NCBI GenBank assembly: GCA_030523765.1 | Contig: JAUNHX010000009.1 | Location: forward strand, 1-64,000 | Length of the DNA stretch: 64,000 nucleotides | Direction: 5' to 3' | DNA from: Bacteroidales bacterium | GTDB taxonomy: Bacteria; Bacteroidota; Bacteroidia; Bacteroidales; P3 | In this document: in pieces, positions 17,601-28,600 of the stretch | How the letters are laid out: each line of letters opens with the position of its first letter | How positions within the stretch are numbered: the stretch's first letter is position 1 | The notes under the pieces: model-generated | Database searches by the model: none | Told to the model about the DNA's origin: nothing | What the model saw: the letters and a program-made list of their open reading frames with translations, nothing else | Translations under genes and position numbers: made by a program

Positions 17601-20600
17601 ATACTGTACGCTTCGACCAATGCACCGCTTCTGGTAGCTTCATTGCTATCCGCGACACCCTCTTAGGCAGCTACTGGTATGCTTATGTCGACGATATCAC
17701 TCTCGATCTGATCCCTGCTTGCAGCCCCATCGAGAACTTGGTTGTTAATCCTGGTACTACCTCGGCATTCTTAACTTGGGACGCTGTAGATTCCAACTAC
17801 AACGGTGCCCTCGTGGAATATAAGGATACCGCTGCTACCTCTTGGACTTCCGTCAGTGTTACCAACACCTATGCTCCCATCACGAGCTTGACGGCTGGTA
17901 CCCTCTACGATGTACGCGTTTCTTCTATTTGTGGCGAGGTTACTGCTTCGCCCATCAGCGCACAGTTCTCCACTCGTTCGTTCAACTGCTCTCAGTTCGA
18001 CACCACGAATATGATCAATCTCGTACTCGACAACGGTACATCAACTAGCAGCTATCTTCCCAGCTATTCGTTCTACAACTATGGTTATTCGCAACAGTTT
18101 GTTAAGGCTAGCGAACTTGGCGACAGCGCCGTGCTGACTAGAATCTCTATTTATCCCACCGCTGTGAACCAACAGCGTACCTACGAGATTTATTTCGGTT
18201 ATTCCTCCGATACCTCAGCCTTGAGCTTCATCAATCCTAGCCAGTTGACCTGCGTATACAATGGTGGTCCTATCGCAATGACAGCCAACCAGTGGCTCGA
18301 CTTCGATCTTACCAACCCCTTCAACTACCATGCTTCGTTGGGTAACCTCGTAGTGATCTTCCGCGATATGACGGGTACCTACGTAAGCGGTAATGCTTTC
18401 CGCACCCACACCGCTTGGGACGGTGCAGCCCGTTACATCTACCAAGATGCTTCGCCCTATACCCCTGGCAATGTATCGAATGGTACTTCGGTTAGCGTTC
18501 GCAACGATATGAAGATCTTTGGCGGTACCTGTCTGCAAACCAGCACTTGTGCTGCTCCTCCTGCAAGCGTTGTAGCCGTTAGTCCTACCACAATCGATGT
18601 AGCTTGGGCTCCTGGCAACACCGAAACTGCATGGAATCTCTACTATGCCCTTTCAGGTACTGACACCTATACCGCAGCTGCTATGGGAGTAACCACCACC
18701 AGCTATCAGTTCACTGGTCTTACTGGCGGTATGAACTACGACCTGCTAATCGTTCCCGTTTGCTCCGACTCGATGGCTACCGAACTTCACGCCACCACCG
18801 AGTGCGCTAAGATCTCTAGCCTCCCCTTCACCGAGACCTTCAACACATGGGGTGTCGGAACGACTGCACGTCCTAACTGCTGGAACCGCAATGGTAGCTA
18901 TAGCAGCTATCCCTATATCTCTGGTTCCTTCAACCACGCAGCTACTACTGGTGGTGCCCTCTACATGTATCAGGCAAGCTCTGCTGCCAATAGTTCTCGC
19001 ATCATCATGCCCGAACTCGACACCACCGTATATGCCGTTAACCAAACTCAACTTGTATTCTACTCCTATCGTAGCAGCGCTTCTTACAATCCCTACTACG
19101 AGATTGGTGTAACCTACAATCCCGAGGATGCCTATTCCTTCATCCCCGTCGACACAGTACAACATACTGCTGATGCAGGTACTTGGCAAATCCACGAAGT
19201 GCCTCTGAACAACTTCGCTGATAGCGGTGCCTATATCACCATCAAGACCTGCTATATAAGCAGCTATAGCTACTCCTATATCGACGATGTAACCCTCGAG
19301 GTTATTCCTACCTGCCCCCGTCCCGACAGCTTGACAGCTAGCAACGCCACCTCCAACAGTGTTGACTTTGGTTGGCACGAGCGTGGTAGCGCTACCAACT
19401 GGATTATCGAGTACGGTCCTATGGGCTTCACCCTTGGTACTGGTACCACCGTTGCTGCCAACAGCAACCCCTTCACCCTAAGCAACATGCCTGCTGCTTA
19501 TCAAGGCGAATACTATGTTCGTTCTGTTTGCAGCAGCACCGATACTGGTGAATACAGCCGTACCGCTTGCGCCTTCTCTACCAGCCAGATTCCCGCAACA
19601 CTTCCTTACGACTACAACTTCGAGGATGCTACCGAATGGGCTAACTGGCAAACCAGCACCAACACCACTACCAACTGGTATCGTGGCAATGCAGTTGCCG
19701 ACAGTGGTAGCTACAGTATGTACATCTCGGCCGACACTGGCAATACCTATAGTCCTTATCAGCACATCTCCGTGGTAAATGCTGCCGCCTTCCGCGATAT
19801 CGACTTTGGTACTATCGATAGCAGCTATACCCTCAGCTTCAGCGCCCGTGTGGGTGGTACGCTGAGCGCTAGCTACGACGGCCTGATGGTCTTCCTCGTA
19901 GATCCTGCCCTGCCTACCGTTGCCTCCAACAGCAACATCACCACACCTTGGGGCAATGTCAACGATCTATATCGTATTGCTGCCGTTCGTCTCGACACCG
20001 TATGGGATACCTATACCGCTAGTTTCGATACCATCAGTGGTGTACATCGTGTAGCCTTCTTCTGGTTCAACCAAAACACCCAGAGTGGCTATCCCAACCT
20101 TGGCGAGCCTGCAGCTGTCGACAATATCCATATCGACTACAGTAGCTGTCCTCGTCCTATCAACTTGACGGCAACTCCCGGTTCTACTACTGCCCTCCTT
20201 TCGTGGCAAGGTGCTTCCAACGCTAACTACGAGGTTACCTATCGTGCTACCGATGGTGGTACCAACCAAGTGGTATACACCAACACCAATTCGGTAACCG
20301 TTACTGGTCTCGACATCATTACCCAGTATGCTTTCTGGGTACGCAAGATTTGTAGCGTTGGCGATACCAGCCTGTATAGCGATGGCGAACTGTTCATGAC
20401 CAATCTTTGCGACGGTGCAACCAATGCCTACAACTATGATTCAACCATGAACAGCACCACCTCTAGCTATTCGCCTATCGGATATGCTACCTACAACTAC
20501 AGCTATGTACAGACCATCATCGACTCGGCTTATATGGCCGAACTTGGTGGCGACATCACCGCATTCAGCTTCAAGCCCAACAGCACCACATCGAGTACTT

Positions 20601-22045
20601 ATTTCACCAACATGACTGTTTATATGGCCAATGTTAGTGAAACCGATCTCACTGCAGGCTTCATCCTCCCCGATAGCACTCACTCCTTCGTTAAGGTAAT
20701 CGATAGTGCAAACTTCAACTTCTCGACTACCGATGAGCAGTTCCATCTCTTCGATACCGCCTTTACTTGGGACGGTCATAGCAACGTTCTGTTTGCTGTA
20801 AATCGCGAACATGGTCAATGGTCAAGCAGTCCTTCGTTTGCTGCCCATACCGCTTCCACTGCTAAGATGCGCTATGTATATAACGATAATTCAGCCTACG
20901 ATATCACCACCGTTAGTGGCGGTTACTCCTCCACCTCGGTAGGCGATATCCACCTGATTAGTTGCGGTGCTGGTTGCCCCGTTCCTACTGCTACCGTTGC
21001 ATCGTACGACTACGCACAGGCTACCATTTCGTGGAACGGCAGTGCCGAAACTTACGAATATGCATACAAAGCAGCTGCCGATGCTACCTGGCCTGAGGAA
21101 ACTACCACTACTCAGTATACCCAGACCATTACCGGCTTGCTACCCGCTACTGCATACCAGTTCCGTGTACGTGCTGTCTGCGATACCGAAAGTGTTTCTG
21201 AATGGGCTATCGTCTCCTTCGTTACCGACAGTCTGCCTTGCTTCGCTCCTAGCAATGTTGAGGCCGACGCTCAGGGTCAACAAGCTGTTATCAGTTGGAC
21301 TGCTGGTGGCAACGAAACCGAATGGACTATTCATGTGTTCAACACCACCTTCGATCAGGAATACACCACTACTACCAATCCTTACACCGTTACAGGTCTG
21401 ACCGCTAATGTTACCTACAACGTAGCTGTTAGTGCCAACTGCGGTGGAGGACTGCTACAGAGCGACTGGAGCGATACTATCAGCTTCACTACCGTTCCTT
21501 GCGATCCCGTTACCAACGTTACCGCTAGCAATGTTACTGGCACCACTGCCAATATCACCTGGACCGCTGGCGACAACAACACTGGCAACTGGGAAATCAG
21601 CTGGAACTACCAAGGTGCTGGTATGACCAACCTGCTGGGTACCGCTACCGTTACCTCTGCTACCTACGACATCACTGGCCTTACCGCCAATACTCCTTAT
21701 GAAGTATTTGTTCGCGCTATCTGCGCTGAAGGTTACACCAGTGATTACGCTACCACCACCTTCACCACTCAGAACGTAGGTATCGCCCGCGTTGAAGAGG
21801 GTATGAGTCTCTCCATCTTCCCCAACCCCGCTACTGGCAACACCACCGTCACCCTCAGCGGTGTTAACGGCAACGTTACCATCTCCGTAATCGATATGAG
21901 CGGCCGCACCGTTCAGACCTCGACTATGGAATGCGATGGCGATTGCGAGAAGAGTATCTCGGTCGACAACTTAGCTGCTGGCGCTTACTTCGTACGCGTC
22001 TACGGCGACAATGTTAACACCGTGAAGAAACTCATCGTGAAGTAA
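14648..22045 (+). CDS. Giant T9SS-secreted surface protein with FN3 and cleaved-adhesin-like modules
   Basis: 2465 residues. Signal peptide about 1-23 (ends ATQAQ). An N-terminal beta-sandwich domain (about 24-235) precedes alternating fibronectin type III domains (about 90 residues, ATLSWTAGG/NTNYTFAVRAIC type) and jelly-roll 'choice-of-anchor J'/cleaved-adhesin domains of about 180 residues, several ending in the motif YWYAYVDDITLD followed by PxC. Two further beta domains of another type lie near 1135-1300 and 1920-2085. Three FN3 domains precede a T9SS type A sorting domain (about 2385-2465; SIFPNPATGNTTV, IDMSGRTV, LIVK). Likely an adhesin or outer-surface structure. Domain borders are estimates; no catalytic domain was recognised. 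Confidence 0.9.
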   Translation: MRRVLLGLLLIAALCVPWATQAQVNYTFATGVDSTMWITLSSSATQVGYAYDDDENSSVINIGFPFQVGLSTYTQFSVNSNDVIGFGPTAINTYWGNPFTSTYANNASSYGAVYPFVTAHGMDNAIGANGYIKYELTGTSPNRVMVIEYYTNSEYDDSQNASIRYQVQLHEDSSRIRIIYGTSTASYYDGYQAGIATASNENWTVNTTAHTMTAGTSAVSTTYSSWPGANRYYDFVPPVITCPQPFDLVVDASQTEATLSWTAGGSESSWEVLFNDSISTIVTDTFHTEYNLTANTNYTFAVRAICGDGDSSFWVTYSFATPCDYIDSIPYIYDFEDASTGSSSNTNFVSCWNRLTDGTSTYCNYPYVSSSSTYNHTTGGTKGLYWYNSTTTSYGSYHCIVLPGVDIDNNPINTLQLKFWSRASSASYAPEFKVGVMTDPTNISTFTEVATINVEGTTWTEYEAFLSTYEGTGRYVAICAYLGNSYWYAYVDDITLDLMPSCPHVNSVAVDSVGSDFVDISWVAAGDETEWLIYLNDSIIGTSTDTTYSITGLNLNTVYNIGVAALCSSTDTSSIVSVSARTLAGEPISTFPYVCGFDTEASRADWVLENGTQTNQWWIDTASLYISNDSGANNSYTASSTSYVFAYITLSLDAASYNYSYDWRAYGESCCDFIRAAIVPNTVEFTAGSYCGFNSTSGVPTGGIAIDGEYRLNLSSSWTTQAGEFYIPTAGQYKMVFMWRNDGSVGTMPPAAIDNVMLSLVTCPTPRNLTAEYVSGDSITVSWEAGADETSWVVSNGVDTVAVYDTTYTFEQLTPNTPYVITVLADCGSDDSSRAISITVRTACAKVSQFPMVEDFENQTTGSSSNSTFIPCWNRLTDATSSYGNYPYVSGSSTYNHTDGGTKGLYWYRSTTASYGNYHTVVLPEVDTSVAPLNTLMLTFWSRPSSTSYSPVLYVGTMTDGTADSTFTPYDTINIDNSSTDWQKYTVRFDQCTASGSFIAIRDTLLGSYWYAYVDDITLDLIPACSPIENLVVNPGTTSAFLTWDAVDSNYNGALVEYKDTAATSWTSVSVTNTYAPITSLTAGTLYDVRVSSICGEVTASPISAQFSTRSFNCSQFDTTNMINLVLDNGTSTSSYLPSYSFYNYGYSQQFVKASELGDSAVLTRISIYPTAVNQQRTYEIYFGYSSDTSALSFINPSQLTCVYNGGPIAMTANQWLDFDLTNPFNYHASLGNLVVIFRDMTGTYVSGNAFRTHTAWDGAARYIYQDASPYTPGNVSNGTSVSVRNDMKIFGGTCLQTSTCAAPPASVVAVSPTTIDVAWAPGNTETAWNLYYALSGTDTYTAAAMGVTTTSYQFTGLTGGMNYDLLIVPVCSDSMATELHATTECAKISSLPFTETFNTWGVGTTARPNCWNRNGSYSSYPYISGSFNHAATTGGALYMYQASSAANSSRIIMPELDTTVYAVNQTQLVFYSYRSSASYNPYYEIGVTYNPEDAYSFIPVDTVQHTADAGTWQIHEVPLNNFADSGAYITIKTCYISSYSYSYIDDVTLEVIPTCPRPDSLTASNATSNSVDFGWHERGSATNWIIEYGPMGFTLGTGTTVAANSNPFTLSNMPAAYQGEYYVRSVCSSTDTGEYSRTACAFSTSQIPATLPYDYNFEDATEWANWQTSTNTTTNWYRGNAVADSGSYSMYISADTGNTYSPYQHISVVNAAAFRDIDFGTIDSSYTLSFSARVGGTLSASYDGLMVFLVDPALPTVASNSNITTPWGNVNDLYRIAAVRLDTVWDTYTASFDTISGVHRVAFFWFNQNTQSGYPNLGEPAAVDNIHIDYSSCPRPINLTATPGSTTALLSWQGASNANYEVTYRATDGGTNQVVYTNTNSVTVTGLDIITQYAFWVRKICSVGDTSLYSDGELFMTNLCDGATNAYNYDSTMNSTTSSYSPIGYATYNYSYVQTIIDSAYMAELGGDITAFSFKPNSTTSSTYFTNMTVYMANVSETDLTAGFILPDSTHSFVKVIDSANFNFSTTDEQFHLFDTAFTWDGHSNVLFAVNREHGQWSSSPSFAAHTASTAKMRYVYNDNSAYDITTVSGGYSSTSVGDIHLISCGAGCPVPTATVASYDYAQATISWNGSAETYEYAYKAAADATWPEETTTTQYTQTITGLLPATAYQFRVRAVCDTESVSEWAIVSFVTDSLPCFAPSNVEADAQGQQAVISWTAGGNETEWTIHVFNTTFDQEYTTTTNPYTVTGLTANVTYNVAVSANCGGGLLQSDWSDTISFTTVPCDPVTNVTASNVTGTTANITWTAGDNNTGNWEISWNYQGAGMTNLLGTATVTSATYDITGLTANTPYEVFVRAICAEGYTSDYATTTFTTQNVGIARVEEGMSLSIFPNPATGNTTVTLSGVNGNVTISVIDMSGRTVQTSTMECDGDCEKSISVDNLAAGAYFVRVYGDNVNTVKKLIVK

Positions 22046-22069
22046 TCATTTAGATAATAAGGTTAGGAA

Positions 22070-22109
22070 CTAAGAGGTTTGCCAAACCTCTGGAAAGCAA
22101 ACCTCTTAG
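22070..22109 (+). promoter_or_regulatory. 3'-UTR element with two alternative hairpins
   Basis: CTAAGAGGTTTGC (22070-22082) pairs perfectly with GCAAACCTCTTAG (22097-22109). The same left arm can instead pair with an AAACCTCT that follows it directly at 22083. The arrangement recurs after the paralogous gene (29295-29331). The T tract expected of a terminator is missing. Confidence 0.5.
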
Positions 22110-22157
22110 CCACCTACCATTATCAAGGTAAAAAGATGAATCAAAGAAATACACAAG

Positions 22158-22251
22158 AATATCGAATCTGTATGTTACTCAATCTGTAATTGTGTACGAT
22201 TACCGTCGTGAGACAGCAAATCTTAATTTCATTATGTTAGGCTCTCTTCCC
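22158..22251 (+). repeat. 94-nt duplicated non-coding block, copy 1
   Basis: Identical at all 94 positions to 29387-29480. It begins AATATCGAATCTG and ends with the 5' arm of the terminator. It lies about 110 bases after the stop codon of the first giant gene and contains no reading frame of note. Perfect identity here exceeds that of the coding regions of the two paralogues. Confidence 0.9.
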
Positions 22252-22273
22252 TCAGTGGGAGGAGAGTTTTTTT
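22242..22273 (+). terminator. Terminator of the first giant surface-protein gene
   Basis: Stem CTCTCTTCCC / GGGAGGAGAG (10 bp with one G-T pair), loop TCAGT, followed by seven T. Confidence 0.9.
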
Positions 22274-22484
22274 ATCGTTGCAATGAAATCAAACCGCAGC
22301 GAACCATCTTTATTTGAATATAATACAATCACTAACTTTACGTATTATTTGATCTATCAATTATAGACCAATTTTTATCTTAATTAAAGGTATAATTCTA
22401 GAAAATAAAGAGCAAAATTCATAAATAAAAACACTAGTTTTCAATAAAATAAAAATTTAATTTGGTACTTTCAATAATTATCTA

Positions 22485-22492
22485 TATATTTG
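22485..22492 (+). promoter_or_regulatory. Promoter of the second giant surface-protein gene
   Basis: TATATTTG with TTGG 23 bases upstream (from 22462) fits the Bacteroidota promoter. The leader of about 125 nt contains TATTAACAAAGACT twice (near 22552 and 22577). Confidence 0.65.
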
Positions 22493-22625
22493 CATCACTT
22501 TTAAGTACAAATATACCCTATAACGGGTATCGACTATACTATAAACTATTCTATTAACAAAGACTGCCAAACAAAGGTATTAACAAAGACTATCATTCAT
22601 AAATAGTCACTTTAAATAAAATCGT

Positions 22626-25600
22626 ATGGTTACAACATCTTACTCTATTGTCCCTCTGAAGGACAGCATGCCTAGTAGGAGAAACACCCTCTGGCATGGA
22701 GGCACCTCAACACTGAGGCGCTCGACAAGAGTACTATGTATGCTTGCAGTAGCACTACTGCTACCTTGGGCCCTAAAGGCGCAAACAGTATACGACACAG
22801 TACCCTTAATGTATAATTTTGAAGACACCACCCACAATGGGCAATGGACCTTCGTAAGTGGATCGTGCAGCAACATCTTCGTTGCCGACACGGGAGCCAA
22901 CATCACGGTCAACGGTAGCCGTTCTATGCACGTCACCGAAGCCGAATCGTCCCCCTACACCCCCTATTCCTACAAAACGGGATCGGGTACTGCCGGCGAT
23001 CAAACCGAAGTGCAATCGCGCGTATATGCCTATCGCGACATCTATTTCCCCGATAGCGGTTATTATGATATCGGCTATTGGTGGAACTGCTACGGCGAAA
23101 CCATCTACGACTATGGCCGCCTAGCACTAGCCCCCATCAGCTGGAGCTTCAGTGCCAGTACCACTGCATGGGACTCCACCACCTCTGTAACAGGCCAGTA
23201 TTGGGGATCGACCTCAGTACCCTCCTCCTTTATCTGCCTCGACAACGGCCATCCGTTGTCGGGTGTCACAGCACCGCAATATCTATCTAAAACCTTCCAT
23301 ATCGACTCAGCTGGACTCTACCGTTTGGTCTTTCTTTGGAACAACGACGGTAATACTGGTAGTCAACCCCCAGTGATGATCGACGATCTGCAGATTCACC
23401 CCCACTCCTGTGGTATCCCCGAGAATCTGAGAGCCTACAACCTCACCACCTCATCGTTCTCCCTTACTTGGGACGACGATAATATTCCCAATTCTTGGAC
23501 CGTGCTGTACGACACCTGTGGTACTGTCAACTTTGGCAACACCCAGACCGTCACCACCAACGACATCAGCATCAGCAATGTCACCTCAGGTGGTGTCTAC
23601 GACGTGATGGTACAAGCCAACTGTGCCGCTGGCGAAGTAGGTGTTCCCGCTTTCTACCGTGTAACGATACCCGTCTGCAATCCTATCGACACTTTGCCCT
23701 ATAGCTACGACTTCGATAACGCCAGCACCTACGGTTCATCGAGTATTCCTCCTGTTATTCCTTGCTGGATACATCAGAATATGGCCGCTTCATCGACAGC
23801 GAAGGGCTATCCTTACCTCTCTTCTAATAGCAACTACTCCCACAACATGAACCACGCCCTCTACTTCTATTATACCACCACCAACAACTACGACAAAGCA
23901 GCCGGTGTTGCACTACCTGCTATCAATCGCGACACTATAGATATCACCCATGTGGTACTCAACTTCTGGGCAGTGAAATCCTCCTCCACCTATACGCCGC
24001 GTCTAGTTGTGGGTGTAATGAGCGATCCCTACAACCGCTCCACCTTCGAGCCCATCGATACCATAGCCAACTTCAACACCACCCTTACCGAATACCATGT
24101 TCCCTTCACAAGCTATACTGGTATAGGTAACTATATTTCGATCCGAGAAACCTCACCCTCGTCGGGCACCTATTCCTATTTATATGTTAGCGATATTTCG
24201 CTCACCGACGAATCGTGTCCTCGTCCCATGCCTACCGTCGATTCGCTTACCGCCACCGAAGCCTACATCTCTTGGGTCAGCACTAGCGCATCGGCCTACG
24301 AGGTAGCCCTCTCCGAATCGGATCAGAGCAATGCCACCCAACAAACCGACACCACCTATGTGATGACCAACCTCACCTCGAACACCGAATACACCATTTG
24401 GGTTCGTTCGGTATGCGACGGTACCTACGGCAACTGGCAGTCGGTTACCTTCCGCACCAGCTGTGCCGCCATCAATACTTATCCTTGGACCGAAGACTTC
24501 GAGTCCTCCGCCACTGGAACTGGCAACGCACCCTTCTGCTGGACCTTCCTCAGCGATGGTACAGGCACCTATCAGAATATGTATCCCTATGTCAGTTCAG
24601 GCACCTATGCCCATAGCCCATCGAAATATGCCTATGTGTATCTGCAGCCAATGACCTCAACCAATACAACGATGCCCTATTTCGAGTCGCTCATCCTTCC
24701 CGAAATTGATACCATAGCCCATGCCATCAACGAGTTGCGCCTCTCCTTCTACTGCCGTAACTCCAGCGCCACCTACAACGACTGGGGTAAGATAGGCGTG
24801 ATGAAGAACAACTACGACGATAGCACCTTCCTCTGTCTCGACTCCTTCTATGTTACCAACACCTCTACCCTTTATGAGTTCGACCTGGCCAACTGTCCCG
24901 AATACGAGGGCTACAACCACATAGCCATCCGCTTTGCCCGTCGTGCCAGCGGCTACTTTTATGCCTATGTCGACGATGTATCGCTGATTCTGACACCCGA
25001 CTGTCCTCGTCCTCTCGACCTCGGTGTACAGAACCTCACACAGGTGTCTACCGATCTCTTCTGGAGCGACACCACCGATGCTAGCGAATGGAGCGTATAC
25101 TACGGTCTCGAAGGTTTCAACTATACCGATAGCGCGTATATTACCGCCTACGACACCATCGTAACGTTGACCGGACTGACGGCCAACACCACCTACGATG
25201 TTTATGTAGTGCCCGCCTGCGACGGTGTTCCCGAACCGGCATTCTATAGCTTCACCACCCCTTGTGATTTCATCGACTCCTTACCCTATACCCAAGACTT
25301 TGATTCTTGCAACACCAGTTCTACCTCGATACCGCCCGTTGTGCCTTGTTGGGTATACCTCAACGATGGTAACTACTTCTACCCCTACCTCTCCGCTACC
25401 GCCTCCTATTGTCATAGCGGCAACCGTGGATGGTATTGGTATCACAGCACCAGCGCCCTCTATGGCACCTTCCAGGCACTGGTACTTCCTGGCATCAACA
25501 CCGAGAACTACAATATGCAGAATCTCACTGTGAAGTTTTGGGCTCGCGCCACCTCTACTAGCTACCAGCCCGCATGGGAAGTAGGTGTGATGACCAATCC

Positions 25601-28600
25601 CAACGATCCCTCCACCTTTGTATCTTGCCAAACAATCGGCCTTACCGACAACACCACCACTTGGACCGAACTGTCGGCAAGTCTGAGCAACTACACTGGC
25701 ACTGGCAACTTCATCGCCATCCGTGGCGTCAGTAATCCCGACGGCAACTATACTTATTGGTATGGTAATCTCGATGATGTAACGGTTGAATGGACCGCTT
25801 GTCCTACCCCAGTACCCACCGTCACAGCCACCACCGATAGCGCCTACCTTAGCTGGGAAGGCAGTGCCTCTGGTTTCGAATACGAGGTTGTAGCCTCCGA
25901 CAGCACCGCCACTGGTGTGGGTACCTATGTAACCACCAACAGTGCCGAAGTGGGCGGATTGACATCAGGTACCGCCTATACCATATATCTGCGTGCTATC
26001 TGTGGCAGCGACACCACCGAGTGGTCCTCCACTAGCTTCCGTACAGCCTGCGGCGTCATCGACCAGATACCTTATTCTTATAGCTTCGAAGATGCTCCTG
26101 CAGGCAGTAGCACTAGCACAGACTTCGCTTACTGCTGGTCACGCCTCACCGGTACCGCCACCTACTATTATCCTTACGTAGGAGGCAGCACCACCTATGC
26201 TCATACTGGCAACCGTGGACTCTACTGGTACCAGTCGAGTACCGTAGGCACCTATCCCGCCTACCAAATTGTAATATTCCCTGAACTGAATACCACCAAC
26301 CATCCGCTCGACAGTTTGGTAATGAGCTTCTGGACTCGTCCCTCATCGGCCACCTATGCCCCCTGGTTTATCGGCGGCGTGATGACCGATCCTACCAACG
26401 ACAGCACCTTCGTGCCCATCGACACCTTCTATGTAGCACAAAATATCAACTGGCAGAAATTCGAGATGGTATTTGCAGGATATAGCGACACTGGCCGCTA
26501 TGTAGCCCTGAAATCGGTACAAACTAGCACCTACTGGTATGCCTATGTCGACGACTTCTCGCTCGACGCACTGCCCTCCTGCTTACATCCCTTCAGCCTA
26601 CATGCCAACAATGTTACCAGCAACAGTGCCGATCTGAGTTGGATCAGCCTCTGTGGAGCAGGTAACTTCATTGTAGAGTATAGCGATGGTACCACGACCA
26701 ATACGATTACCACCACCTCTACCTCTACCACCCTTAGCAACCTGCAATCCAACACCACCTATACGGTTAGTGTTCGCAGCCTCTGCTCCACCACCGACAC
26801 CAGCGATGCCAGCATCGTATGCTCGTTCCACACCGGATGCAGCTACATCACCCACAACGACCTGCCGTGGGAAGAAAGCTTCGAAAGCACTCCTACCACA
26901 AGTTCTAACTCAACCTCCTTCGCCTACTGCTGGCAGCGTTACACCAACGCCACCAATTACTACTATCCCTACGTCAGCTCAAGCACCACCTATGCCCACA
27001 CTGGAGCACGTGGACTCTATTGGTATGGTGGTTCCACCTCTACCTCTCTTTATGGAACCTACCAAGGTATTGTCCTTCCCGATGTCGATCCCACTATTCC
27101 TATCGACACCCTCCAGCTGAGCTTCTGGATTAGAACCTCGTCGGCCACCTATACCAGCCGTATAGTCATCGGAGCTATGAGCGATTTGAACAACGACAGC
27201 ACCTTTGTTCCTATCGATACCATCTTCCACAGTGGCATCACTTGGACCCAATACGAAGTGCCTCTGGCAAGCTATAGCGACACTGGCCGCTACATCGTGA
27301 TGAAGAGCTACTATGGCGACGGCTACTGGTATGCTTACGTCGACGATATCGGACTCGACTATATCCCCTCTTGCGTGAAGGTTACCGACCTAACCGTCGA
27401 CAGCACCTTCAGCAATGGCGCCGTCCTATCGTGGAACCATGATGCTACCAACTATATCCTCTCCTATAAGACCGCACTCGATGAAGAGTACACCCAAGTA
27501 GAGGTAAGCGATACCACCTTTACTCTTACTGGTCTCTCAAGCAGTACCACCTACACATGGTATGTACAGGCCGTATGCACCCCTGGTGATACTAGCCGTG
27601 CCTCGACCGAATCGATGTTCACTACAACCCTCTGCGCACAGAATACCATCTATCAGTGGGATACCGCTGGTACTGCCAACTCCTCCTACAACGCTCCCGT
27701 CAACAACTTCTACCGCAACACCCTCTGTGAAATTATCATAGACAGTGCTGAACTAGGCGGAGCCCTCACCTTCAACACCCTGGGCTTCAAGTATGAGTAT
27801 GCAACGGCAATGGTCGACAAGACCGATGTAACCATCTACATCCAACCTACCGACAAGAGCACCTTCACTGGCACCACCGATATGGTACAGCTCGACACCG
27901 CTACCGCAGTGCTCGTCTTCACTGGCAGCCTCAACTGCAGCCAGGGCTGGAACTACTTCGCACTAGCCGAGCCCTACAACTACAACGGACAAGGCAACCT
28001 GATGCTTATCATCGACGACAACTCGAATGAATACGACGGATCGCTCTACAAATTCAGCACCCGTTCCTGCACGGGCTACAAAACCATTACTTGGTACTCC
28101 GACACCTACGATCCCGATCCTCTCAACACCAGTAACTTCTCCGGTTCGAAAACCTACTACACTTGGCGTCCTGAGATGCAGTTCGTAGCATGCGAACCCG
28201 ACTGTATGGCTCCTGTATCGTACGTGGTATCCCACAGCTACGACAGTGCTACCGTAAGCATCGACGCCCCCATCTACGAATGGAGTCTCCGTCAGGCTTC
28301 CGAAGCTGAATATGGTGATAATACCGTTGACTCGGCCGAATACCTCACCTTCAGCAACCTACTGCCTGCCACTGCTTATCAGTATCGTGTCCGTCAAATC
28401 TGCGACGAAGAGCAATACTCCGATTACCTCTATGTCGACTTCATCACCGACAGTCTGCCTTGCTTCGTACCCTCCAACTTCCAAGCCATCGACGTTCGTG
28501 GCCTTGATGCCACCCTATCATGGACAGTAGGACCCACCGCTACAAGCAGCGAACTAATGGTATTCAACAGCACCTATGCCGACACCCTCACGGTAGCCGA

